From an uncultured Anaerolineaceae bacterium (GTDB lineage Bacteria; Chloroflexota; Anaerolineae; Anaerolineales; Anaerolineaceae), in contig CALCQT010000096.1 in the NCBI GenBank assembly GCA_937894825.1, positions 1 to 13,285 of the forward strand: a stretch of DNA of 13,285 bases, written 5' to 3'. Shown one piece after another: positions 1-5,355 of the stretch. The translations under genes and the position numbers were made by a program. The first letter of the stretch is position 1, and every line of letters starts with the position of its first letter. Below the pieces are notes generated by a model, which did not search any database, had not been told where the DNA came from, and was given only the letters and a program-made list of their open reading frames with translations.

Positions 1-2
1 AC

Positions 3-254
3 TTTTCGCTGGTGAAAGAAGTTGTGCCGGAATCCGCAGCGATTATTGGCAAAGCGCTAAAAGATTTGGATCTGCGGGCGGTGATCGCGGCTATCATCCG
101 AGATGGAGAGGTCGTTCCTCCGCATGGCGAAACCACGTTTATGGCCAATGATGAGGTGATTGCGTTGGTTGACCGTGACGGTGAAAAACATCTTGGCGAC
201 CTGTTTGATTCGCTTGGGATGGTTGAGCCCCAGCGCAAATCAAATCCGAAATAG
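3..254 (+). CDS. trkA: TrkA-type potassium uptake regulator, C-terminal fragment
   Basis: This is the 3' end of a gene that begins upstream of the window. The reading frame is open from the first bases and stops at TAG 252-254. The visible 83 residues look like an RCK_C (TrkA_C) domain: a VPESAAIIGKALKDLDLR segment, then AAIIRDGEVVPPHGETTF, then a MANDEVIAL strand, which is the usual order in this ligand-binding domain. Proteins of this family sit on the cytoplasmic face of Trk/Ktr potassium channels and gate them in response to nucleotides. The Rossmann half and the partner channel gene would lie outside the window. A GTG lies at 12-14, but nothing suggests that it is a real start. No clear terminator is visible between this stop and the next unit. 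The domain call is fairly safe; which Trk/Ktr subtype it is cannot be told. Confidence 0.8.
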   Translation, partial: FSLVKEVVPESAAIIGKALKDLDLRAVIAAIIRDGEVVPPHGETTFMANDEVIALVDRDGEKHLGDLFDSLGMVEPQRKSNPK

Positions 255-319
255 CAGGATCAGTATGTCAAAAATCAGGATGTCATCAATTTTGAAAAAA
301 TAACTTTTCTCTTTTTAGA

Positions 320-333
320 AGGTGTGATATTCT
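320..333 (+). promoter_or_regulatory. Candidate extended -10 promoter of the tyrosine leader unit
   Basis: TGTGATATT at 323-331 (TG, one base, then GATATT) is shared with the second unit, which has TGTGATATATT at the same distance from its leader ATG. No good -35 hexamer is seen. If this is the -10 element, transcription would begin about 4-8 nt before the leader ATG, making the leader peptide almost leaderless. The call is an inference from conservation between the two copies. Confidence 0.35.
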
Positions 334-343
334 TTTGTTCATT

Positions 344-409
344 ATGAAGAAGATAATCTGCGTAAATTCCTATTATTACTATTCTACAAACGCTCCGGGT
401 GCAGAGTGA
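344..409 (+). CDS. Tyrosine-rich leader peptide (attenuation peptide), 21 aa
   Basis: The ORF reads MKKIICVNSYYYYSTNAPGAE and stops at TGA 407-409. Four consecutive Tyr codons (TAT TAT TAC TAT) occupy 371-382. It contains no Trp and no Phe codon. Directly after it lies a factor-independent terminator, then the ribosome binding site and start of a substrate-binding protein. This is the arrangement of a ribosome-mediated attenuator that senses charged tRNA-Tyr. The last codons contain GTGCAG (399-404), which can pair with CTGCAC (446-451) in the 5' arm of the terminator. A ribosome stalled on the Tyr codons leaves that motif free, while one that reaches the stop covers it. A TTG at 335-337 is in frame and has AAGGTG (319-324) at suitable spacing, so the start could be three codons earlier. 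It has a paralogue at 1614-1682. It is too short for routine gene callers. Confidence 0.8.
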   Translation: MKKIICVNSYYYYSTNAPGAE

Positions 410-468
410 TATTCGTGGTTTAAACGATTGGTAATCCGAAACCTCCTGCACAAACAGGAGGTTTTTTT
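392..468 (+). terminator. Attenuator of the tyrosine unit: antiterminator segment plus intrinsic terminator
   Basis: The terminator stem is AACCTCCTG (440-448) with CAGGAGGTT (455-463), loop CACAAA, followed by seven T (462-468). The competing structure pairs GTGCAG (399-404) with CTGCAC (446-451). It can be extended by AG (405-406) with CT (443-444) across one bulged C. The motif GCTCCGGGTGCAG (392-404) overlaps the end of the leader ORF, so leader translation decides which hairpin forms. The same motif, the loop and the competing pair are repeated at 1664-1737. Confidence 0.82.
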
Positions 469-492
469 ATTTATATTCTAAGGAGCCGCATC

Positions 493-1473
493 ATGAAAAA
501 AACTGTCGTTCTCATATCATCAATTGTCGTTTTTGTCCTTGCCATCACTTTTGGCGCCGCTTTCGCTGACGATGCCCCGATTCAGATCGGTGTACTTCAA
601 CTGGTCGAACATAGTGCATTGGATGCCGCCTATGCCGGATTTGTCGACGGCTTGAAAGAAGCCGGCTTTGAAGATGGCGTCAATATTCAGATTGATTTCC
701 AGAATGCTCAGGGTGATCAGGCAAACTTGATGACGATCAGCAATCGTTTTGTCAAGAACAAAGTGGATCTGATTCTGGCGATCGCGACCCCGGCGGCACA
801 GGCAGTCGCTTCGGCCACATCCGACATCCCGATCCTTGTCACGGCTGTTACCGATCTGGTAGGCGCCCGGTTAATCGAGAGCAACGAACTCCCTGGGACC
901 AATGTTTCCGGAACCACCGACGCTGCTCCGTCCGACCGGCAGCTTGAGTTATTGATTGAACTTTTCCCGGAAGCGAAGACTTTGGGTATCATTTATACCT
1001 CATCTGAAGTAAACTCGGAAATTCAGGCTGCACAGGTCGAAGAATTGGCGACAGCGCTGGGACTTGAAGTCGAAAGAGGAACCATCACATCCGTCAATGA
1101 CATTGAACAGGTTGCTTCATCATTGGCTTCGAAAGTGGACGTGATTTACGTGCCGACGGACAATACGATTGCTTCGGCGATGCCGAACCTGATCAAAGTT
1201 TCGGAGGAAAAGAAAATTCCGGTGATTGCCGGTGAACCGAGCATGGTTGAAGGCGGCGCACTGGCGACAGTTGGGATCGATTACTATAAATTGGGTTTCC
1301 AGACCGGTACGATGGCCGCGAGCGTTCTGAACGGGGAAGCGGAACCCGCAACACTTCCGGTTGAATCTCTCAAGGACGTTGATATTGTTTTGAACCAGGT
1401 CACGGCGGATGCGATTGGATTTGAATTCCCGAAAAGTATTTTGGATTCAGCCACTACTGTATTCACGAAATAA
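493..1473 (+). CDS. TrpX-family ABC transporter substrate-binding protein (predicted tyrosine)
   Basis: This 326-residue secreted binding protein belongs to the family of ABC_sub_bind/TrpX proteins, which capture aromatic amino acids and related ligands for ABC import. Residues 1-25 form a signal peptide (MKK, hydrophobic core, AFA before Asp26). There is no lipobox cysteine, and the protein contains no Cys at all. Family landmarks are QLVEHSALDAAYAGFVDGL near the N-terminus, DLILAIATPAAQAVASAT, YTSSEVNSEIQ, PTDNTIASAMPNL and GIDYYKLGFQTG. AAGGAG at 481-486 precedes the ATG at good spacing. It is transcribed as a single-gene unit between an attenuator and a terminator (1510-1538), with no permease or ATPase gene adjacent. 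The four Tyr codons in the leader predict expression when tyrosine is scarce, hence the ligand guess. It shares roughly 70% of its residues (by eye) with the next gene; Glu248 here is Ala248 there. The family call is strong and the ligand is an inference. Confidence 0.9.
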   Translation: MKKTVVLISSIVVFVLAITFGAAFADDAPIQIGVLQLVEHSALDAAYAGFVDGLKEAGFEDGVNIQIDFQNAQGDQANLMTISNRFVKNKVDLILAIATPAAQAVASATSDIPILVTAVTDLVGARLIESNELPGTNVSGTTDAAPSDRQLELLIELFPEAKTLGIIYTSSEVNSEIQAAQVEELATALGLEVERGTITSVNDIEQVASSLASKVDVIYVPTDNTIASAMPNLIKVSEEKKIPVIAGEPSMVEGGALATVGIDYYKLGFQTGTMAASVLNGEAEPATLPVESLKDVDIVLNQVTADAIGFEFPKSILDSATTVFTK

Positions 1474-1509
1474 TTCTGTTCTTGTTGTTATTCGGTTATG
1501 TTCTCACGA

Positions 1510-1538
1510 GGAGGGTCACCAGGCCCTCCCATTTTTTT
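1510..1538 (+). terminator. Intrinsic terminator after first binding-protein gene
   Basis: GGAGGG (1510-1515) pairs with CCCTCC (1524-1529) across an eight-base loop and is followed one base later by seven T (1532-1538). It closes the first unit 36 bp after its stop codon, so the second gene needs its own promoter. Confidence 0.85.
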
Positions 1539-1593
1539 AATTTCCGGTGTTTGTCATAAGTATCTCAATTTCATTTCCTAATTTTTTCCCCTT

Positions 1594-1604
1594 TGTGATA
1601 TATT
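1594..1604 (+). promoter_or_regulatory. Candidate extended -10 promoter of the phenylalanine leader unit
   Basis: TGTGATATATT at 1594-1604 contains both TG-T-GATATA and TATATT and corresponds to TGTGATATT of the first unit. It lies 9-10 bp before the leader ATG at 1614, which has no Shine-Dalgarno sequence. A leaderless or nearly leaderless start of the leader peptide is therefore likely. No -35 element is convincing. Confidence 0.4.
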
Positions 1605-1613
1605 TTTACCATC

Positions 1614-1682
1614 ATGAAACAACTGACTTGCTCCTTTTTCTTTTTTAGCTTTTTTATGAGACAGCTCCGGGTGCAGCGTTAG
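1614..1682 (+). CDS. Phenylalanine-rich leader peptide (attenuation peptide), 22 aa
   Basis: The peptide starts MKQLTCSFFFFSFFMRQ, continues LRVQR and stops at TAG 1680-1682. Six of seven consecutive codons (1635-1655) are Phe: TTT TTC TTT TTT, AGC, TTT TTT. There are no Trp or Tyr codons. Its layout matches the Tyr leader at 344: MK at the start, Cys at position 6, Ser before and after the aromatic run, and the same 13-nt motif at the end (1664-1676). Here that motif is read in another frame (CTC CGG GTG CAG rather than CCG GGT GCA), which shows that it is kept for its RNA pairing and not for the peptide. The stop lies just beyond GTGCAG (1671-1676), so a terminating ribosome hides it. No Shine-Dalgarno sequence is visible before the ATG. 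The peptide probably senses charged tRNA-Phe for the following binding-protein gene. Confidence 0.8.
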   Translation: MKQLTCSFFFFSFFMRQLRVQR

Positions 1683-1737
1683 TTTCGTTTCCATATTGGG
1701 TTAAACAAAAACTCCTGCACAAACAGGAGTTTTTTTT
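1664..1737 (+). terminator. Attenuator of the phenylalanine unit: antiterminator segment plus intrinsic terminator
   Basis: The terminator stem is AAACTCCTG (1709-1717) with CAGGAGTTT (1724-1732), loop CACAAA, followed by a run of eight T (1730-1737). The alternative pair is GTGCAG (1671-1676) with CTGCAC (1715-1720). The last Phe codon (1653-1655) lies 15 nt before the pairing motif. In the tyrosine unit the last Tyr codon lies 16 nt before it. This near-constant distance suits a ribosome footprint. Confidence 0.82.
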
Positions 1738-1760
1738 ATTCTATTCATAGGAGTCATTTA

Positions 1761-2741
1761 ATGAAAAAGTCAACCGTCTTAATTTTGTGTCTTGCCGTGA
1801 TGGCTTTAGCCACGCTGACCGGCGTCGTTTCCGCGGAGAATGAAGTGATTAAAATTGGAGCACTCCAATTAGTCGAGCATGCTTCGCTTGATGCAGCCTA
1901 CAACGGTTTTGTTGATGGGTTGGCCGCTGCAGGGTATGTCGATGGAGAAAATATCGCGATCGATTTCCAGAACGCACAGGGCGATCAAGCCAATCTGTTG
2001 ACCATCAGCGAGCGTTTCGTTAAGAATAAGGTTGATTTGATACTGGCGATTGCGACACCTTCAGCGCAGGCTGTGGCCTCTGCGACCACTGAAATTCCGA
2101 TTATTGTCACGGCAGTGACAGATCTGGTTGGCGCGAGATTGGTTGAGAGCTATGAAGCGCCGGGCACGAATGTGACCGGGACAACTGACGCCGCGCCGGC
2201 CGCACAGCAACTGGCATTAATGATCGAATTGTACCCGGAAGCGAAAACTCTGGGCGTCATCTATACTTCATCTGAAGTAAATTCGGAAATTCAGGCTGAA
2301 CAAATGACGAAATTGGCGGAAGAAGCCGGGCTGAAAGTCGAAACCGGAACAATTACATCGGTCAATGATATTGAGCAGATCGCTTCTTCCCTTTCCGGAA
2401 AAGTCGACATGATCTATGTCCCGACGGACAATACGATCGCTTCGGCGATGCCGAATCTGGCCAAAGTGGCGGAAGAAAAGAAGCTTCCGGTCTTCTGTGG
2501 CGCTCCGGCCATGGTTGAGGCCGGCGGTCTGGCGACGATCGGTATTGATTATTACAAACTTGGCGTTCAGACCGGTGCGATGGCTGCCCGACTGCTGAAA
2601 GGTGAGGCTGAACCCGCTACCATGCCGGTTGAATCCTTGGAAGAGGTTGATGTCGTGCTGAATCAGACGGTTGCGGACGCGATCGGGTACACTTTCTCAG
2701 AAGAAGTGCTGGCGAAAGCGGCTGAAATCTATACGGAATAA
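1761..2741 (+). CDS. TrpX-family ABC transporter substrate-binding protein (predicted phenylalanine)
   Basis: This is a 326-residue paralogue of the protein at 493-1473, collinear without obvious indels. The signal peptide covers residues 1-25 (cleavage after VSA, before Glu26). Cys10 lies inside the hydrophobic core and is not a lipobox. The family landmarks recur: QLVEHASLDAAYNGFVDGL, DLILAIATPSAQAVASAT, YTSSEVNSEIQ, PTDNTIASAMPNL and GIDYYKLGVQTG. TAGGAG (1747-1752) gives the ribosome binding site. The most visible change in a region that often lines the ligand pocket is GEPS to GAPA at 247-250, which puts Ala at 248 where the first copy has Glu. That would suit a ligand lacking the tyrosine hydroxyl. 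The Phe-rich leader upstream points to phenylalanine. It is transcribed alone, with no membrane or ATPase subunit nearby. The family is secure; the ligand comes from leader codons plus one residue. Confidence 0.9.
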   Translation: MKKSTVLILCLAVMALATLTGVVSAENEVIKIGALQLVEHASLDAAYNGFVDGLAAAGYVDGENIAIDFQNAQGDQANLLTISERFVKNKVDLILAIATPSAQAVASATTEIPIIVTAVTDLVGARLVESYEAPGTNVTGTTDAAPAAQQLALMIELYPEAKTLGVIYTSSEVNSEIQAEQMTKLAEEAGLKVETGTITSVNDIEQIASSLSGKVDMIYVPTDNTIASAMPNLAKVAEEKKLPVFCGAPAMVEAGGLATIGIDYYKLGVQTGAMAARLLKGEAEPATMPVESLEEVDVVLNQTVADAIGYTFSEEVLAKAAEIYTE

Positions 2742-2777
2742 CAGTGGCGTAAGTAAGTCCTGCGTCGTCGTGTAAAT

Positions 2778-2829
2778 AAACAACAGTAAGATGATGGTGT
2801 CCAACAAATCCATCATCTTACTGTTGTTT
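2778..2829. terminator. 20-bp perfect inverted repeat, probable bidirectional terminator
   Basis: The arms 2778-2797 and 2810-2829 are perfectly complementary over 20 bp (AAACAACAGTAAGATGATGG and its complement), with a 12-base loop. The repeat sits between the convergent second binding-protein gene and the RNase Z gene. The ends are A/T rich, with TTT after the stem on the plus strand and TTTATTT on the minus strand. The T-tracts are short for a classical terminator, so transcript protection or processing is an alternative. Confidence 0.6.
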
Positions 2830-2941
2830 AACGATCGCCCCTACAAGTTGCATGTACAGACGGGATTTCCCCCCCCAATGCGTATGTTGTTTCGGGAACC
2901 TACTTTTGACACCCTCATCATCTTTGGTCAGGAAGTCTACT

Positions 2942-3871
2942 TTATTCCATCGCCTGTACTTTTTTGACGGTAAACTCTGCCAGATCACGCGCGACCGTGG
3001 TGTTTGGAAAGACAGCTTGCGCCTCAGCGAGAATCTCTTTTTCGCGATGCCGGCGTGAAATATGCGTCAGGTAAAGATGTTTGACATTAGCCTGCAGCGC
3101 CAGCAATGCGGATTGTCTGGCGGTCAAATGCGAGAAACTTGCCGCCATATCGGCTTCTTCATCCAAATAGGTTGCTTCAATGACCAGCGCATCGGCATCC
3201 CGGACGTATGAAATCAATGAATCTGTTTCACCGGTGTCTCCAATGACTGCCAGCTTACTGCCGGGTTTGAAATCTCCCAGGACCTGATCCGGGATGATCT
3301 CCCGACCGTCCGGTAAGATGACCTGGTTCCCATTCGCCAAATCACGCCGCCAGGGACCGGGGGGAATCGCCAGTTCAGCAGCTTTTTCCGGCAGGAAAGG
3401 GCGTTTCCCTTTCTCCTCAAAAATAAATCCATACGAGTCTGTACCGCGATGGATCACAGGAATAGCCGTTACGGTGAATTTCTCCTCATCAAAGAGAACG
3501 CCCTGCGAAAGCGTGCGGAGGTGGATCGGAGAGGGCATCTTGTTGCCTCGAACAACAACCGAATAAATCAGGTCATTAATACGGACCATGGCATCTTTTC
3601 CACCGTAAATCTCAATGCCATCCGTATCTTCCCAGCGCATCAGTGTCGCTGTCAGCCCCGCCAGACCCAGAATATGATCCAAATGACCATGCGTGATCAG
3701 GATTTTATTCAATCCCTTGAATCCGGCGCCGGATTTCAGGATCTGGCGTTGTGTACCCTCACCGCAGTCGATCAGGAAGCGGCGGTCCTCATGTTTAACC
3801 AGCAGTGCCGGCAAGTTGCGATGCACGGACGGCGCTGAAGCCGATGTGCCTAAAAATAGTAGTTCAAACAA
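2942..3871 (-). CDS. rnz: Ribonuclease Z (tRNA 3'-end endonuclease)
   Basis: This 309-residue metallo-beta-lactamase-fold enzyme cleaves the 3' trailer from tRNA precursors in the cytoplasm. Visible zinc ligands are HGHLDH (61-66), His141 in VIHRGTDSYGF, Asp212 in IGDTG, His248 in SHLT and His270 in LTHIS. The PPGPWRRDLANG segment (170-181) matches the PxGPxxxxLxxG element typical of RNase Z, and EATY follows at 232-235. The length is that of the short (bacterial) form. The start is TTG at 3871-3869, supported by CTAAGGAAC (3884-3876) at good spacing; this places the usual FLGTSAS motif at the N-terminus. It is transcribed alone, divergently from the hydrolase gene, and ends near the strong inverted repeat at 2778-2829. 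GDTG instead of the common GDTR is a minor variation. An arylsulfatase-like member of the same fold is less likely given the PxGP element. Confidence 0.92.
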   Translation of the reverse strand: MFELLFLGTSASAPSVHRNLPALLVKHEDRRFLIDCGEGTQRQILKSGAGFKGLNKILITHGHLDHILGLAGLTATLMRWEDTDGIEIYGGKDAMVRINDLIYSVVVRGNKMPSPIHLRTLSQGVLFDEEKFTVTAIPVIHRGTDSYGFIFEEKGKRPFLPEKAAELAIPPGPWRRDLANGNQVILPDGREIIPDQVLGDFKPGSKLAVIGDTGETDSLISYVRDADALVIEATYLDEEADMAASFSHLTARQSALLALQANVKHLYLTHISRRHREKEILAEAQAVFPNTTVARDLAEFTVKKVQAME

Positions 3872-3913
3872 GTTCGGTTCCTTAGAAAAAACGGCTTTTG
3901 ATAAGCGATGCTA

Positions 3914-3922
3914 ATTTTACCA
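3914..3922 (-). promoter_or_regulatory. Candidate extended -10 promoter of rnz
   Basis: On the minus strand TGG is followed by TAAAAT (3919-3914), forming an extended -10 element about 43 bp before the TTG start. No good -35 is seen, so this is only a candidate. Confidence 0.4.
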
Positions 3923-4121
3923 GAGACCAGCGGCCGGAACCCAATCAGAAGCGGAAATTTCTCTTCATTCAGAAAAGGTATATTTAATTTGAAATGTTTC
4001 CCGTCTCCTTGACTTTTACTTCTCTATACGCTTTAATTAACGGCGGTGGCTGGCTTATGGGTGACCCCCTCATCTATAATGTCCAGACCACCATTTTTTT
4101 AACTGCTTTCATTACACGCGA

Positions 4122-4140
4122 AATCCTGATAGAATCCTGA
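4122..4140 (+). repeat. AATCCTGA direct repeat upstream of hydrolase promoter
   Basis: AATCCTGA occurs at 4122-4129 and again at 4133-4140. The spacing of 11 bp is one helical turn, and the pair ends 15 bp before the -35 element at 4156. This is the position expected of an activator site, but two short repeats are weak evidence. Confidence 0.35.
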
Positions 4141-4155
4141 AATATCGGGAAAATA

Positions 4156-4184
4156 TTGATATTCGGCCTTGCTGACGGTATACT
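4156..4184 (+). promoter_or_regulatory. Sigma-70-type promoter of the alpha/beta hydrolase gene
   Basis: TTGATA (4156-4161) and TATACT (4179-4184) are separated by exactly 17 bp, and each matches the consensus at five of six bases. The predicted start of transcription is near 4191, leaving a leader of about 127 nt. A second pair, TTGACT (4009-4014), 17 bp, TTTAAT (4032-4037), lies further upstream and could be an additional promoter. The 446-bp gap from 3872 to 4317 otherwise holds only the repeats described beside this entry. Confidence 0.65.
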
Positions 4185-4202
4185 AATATCAGGACGAATG
4201 GA

Positions 4203-4218
4203 TATGGAAATTTCCATA
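4203..4218. promoter_or_regulatory. 16-bp palindrome, operator candidate
   Basis: TATGGAAATTTCCATA is a perfect palindrome beginning about 12 bp after the predicted transcription start of the hydrolase gene. This is a typical place for a repressor dimer. The regulator is not in the window. Confidence 0.5.
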
Positions 4219-4277
4219 AACGGGTCCTGCCGGATATTAAATTAAGAATTAATCTTTTTTATGTGGTGCTGTAATAA

Positions 4278-4310
4278 CCTATCGTAAATAGGAATATAGA
4301 ACAGGATAGG
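4278..4310 (+). promoter_or_regulatory. Alternative hairpins around the hydrolase ribosome binding site
   Basis: CCTATC (4278-4283) can pair with GATAGG (4305-4310), which is part of the Shine-Dalgarno sequence AGGATAGG. The same CCTAT can instead pair locally with ATAGG (4288-4292). The two pairings exclude each other, so this stretch could modulate translation. The stems are short, so confidence is low. Confidence 0.3.
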
Positions 4311-4317
4311 CTTAACG

Positions 4318-5355
4318 ATGAACAATGAAACGCGCGAAAGATTGGAATCCTACGCGGTCGGAGCACTGACCGCGGCCGCATTTGTTGGTTTTGCCGGAAA
4401 CATTATCTATGATTACACGGTTAACCGGAACAGAAAGTTCTTTTTTAGACCATTATCCATGAAAGAAGATTCTGAAATCCGGGGGCAGTTCTTTCGGGCC
4501 GATGTAGCCGAAGACGCATTACCCTGGGCGGAAAAAACTGAACTCACGTCGGAACATGTCACGGCTTTTGATGGTGTTTCACTTCATGGCTATTATTTCC
4601 GACAGAAGAAACAATCGGATCTTTGGTTGGTTGCTTTACATGGGTACGCAGGAATGGCATCGGAAATGTTCCCGGTTGCCAAGGAGTTTTATGCAGAAGG
4701 GTTCAATGTTTTATTGCCGGAATGCCGGGGCTCGGGCAAAAGCGGTGGCGATAGCTTTGGCTTGGGGTGGTTGGACCGCTACGATCTTCTGAAATGGACC
4801 TATCGGATTCTTGAACTTAACCCGGATGCGAAGATCGTTTATTATGGCGTTTCCACCGGCGCTGCTGCCGCGTTGATGGCTGCCGGCGAAGAGATTCCTT
4901 CCAATGTTCGTTGTATTATTGCTGATAGTGCCTATAGCAATTTGGTCGATCTGGCGAATTATCACTTTACAAAAAACTCAATTCCATGGTTTCCATTGAA
5001 TTTTGCCGGTAGTTTGGTAACCAAAATCAGAGCCGGGTATTCTTATCGCGATGCTTCCTGCATTAACAGCGTTGCCAGAAGCAGTACGCCGATTCTCTTT
5101 ATTCATGGCGGAAAGGATGCCATGGTGCCGCTGGATATGGTTACGCAGCTTTATAACGCGGCCAGCAGCGTGAAGGATATTTTGGTCATTCCGGAAGCAG
5201 CGCATGCCTATGGAATGTACGTTGCTCCGGAGCAATATTGGAAAAAGGTGGCTGATTTCATCAACCGGTTTGTTGATACGGAACGGGATAATTGGGGCTT
5301 TGTGCCAAGGGTTTCAGAACAGCTTAATAAATTCCTGGGAATCCAGCGCAATTAG
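4318..5355 (+). CDS. Membrane-anchored alpha/beta hydrolase
   Basis: This 345-residue protein has one N-terminal hydrophobic segment (about 12-31), probably a membrane anchor, followed by an alpha/beta hydrolase domain (about 80-320). The catalytic triad is readable: Ser179 in the nucleophile elbow GVSTG (177-181), Asp267 in HGGKDAMVP and His296 in AAHAYG. HGYAG (108-112) supplies the oxyanion-hole loop. ECRGSGKSGG (135-144) is the usual strand-4 loop of this superfamily. The protein resembles the esterase/peptidase-like hydrolases often annotated as lipoproteins or YqkD-like proteins; the substrate cannot be named. AGGATAGG (4303-4310) precedes the ATG by seven bases. The gene has its own promoter and operator candidate, and its stop overlaps the convergent transporter gene by 4 bp with no terminator between them. 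The C-terminal 25 residues (DNWGFVPRVSEQLNKFL) lie outside the core fold. Confidence 0.88.
   Translation: MNNETRERLESYAVGALTAAAFVGFAGNIIYDYTVNRNRKFFFRPLSMKEDSEIRGQFFRADVAEDALPWAEKTELTSEHVTAFDGVSLHGYYFRQKKQSDLWLVALHGYAGMASEMFPVAKEFYAEGFNVLLPECRGSGKSGGDSFGLGWLDRYDLLKWTYRILELNPDAKIVYYGVSTGAAAALMAAGEEIPSNVRCIIADSAYSNLVDLANYHFTKNSIPWFPLNFAGSLVTKIRAGYSYRDASCINSVARSSTPILFIHGGKDAMVPLDMVTQLYNAASSVKDILVIPEAAHAYGMYVAPEQYWKKVADFINRFVDTERDNWGFVPRVSEQLNKFLGIQRN

Noticed and set aside
392..468. T-box riboswitch upstream of the binding-protein genes
   Set aside because: The AGGGUGGNACCGCG T-box sequence and a specifier hairpin are absent, while a leader ORF with aromatic codon runs explains the terminator better.
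717..992. Minus-strand ORFs inside the first binding-protein gene and similar long antisense frames in rnz, eno and the MutS-like genes
   Set aside because: They are shadows of strongly supported genes, with no family features, ribosome binding sites or independent promoters.
2869..2876. Run of eight C between the second binding-protein gene and rnz as a phase-variation tract
   Set aside because: It lies in non-coding sequence with no promoter or reading frame that slippage would alter.
4057..4140. 27-codon ORF (MGDPLIYNVQTT...) in the gap before the hydrolase gene
   Set aside because: No convincing ribosome binding site, contains the AATCCTGA repeats and lies in a region with promoter features; chance ORF is more likely.
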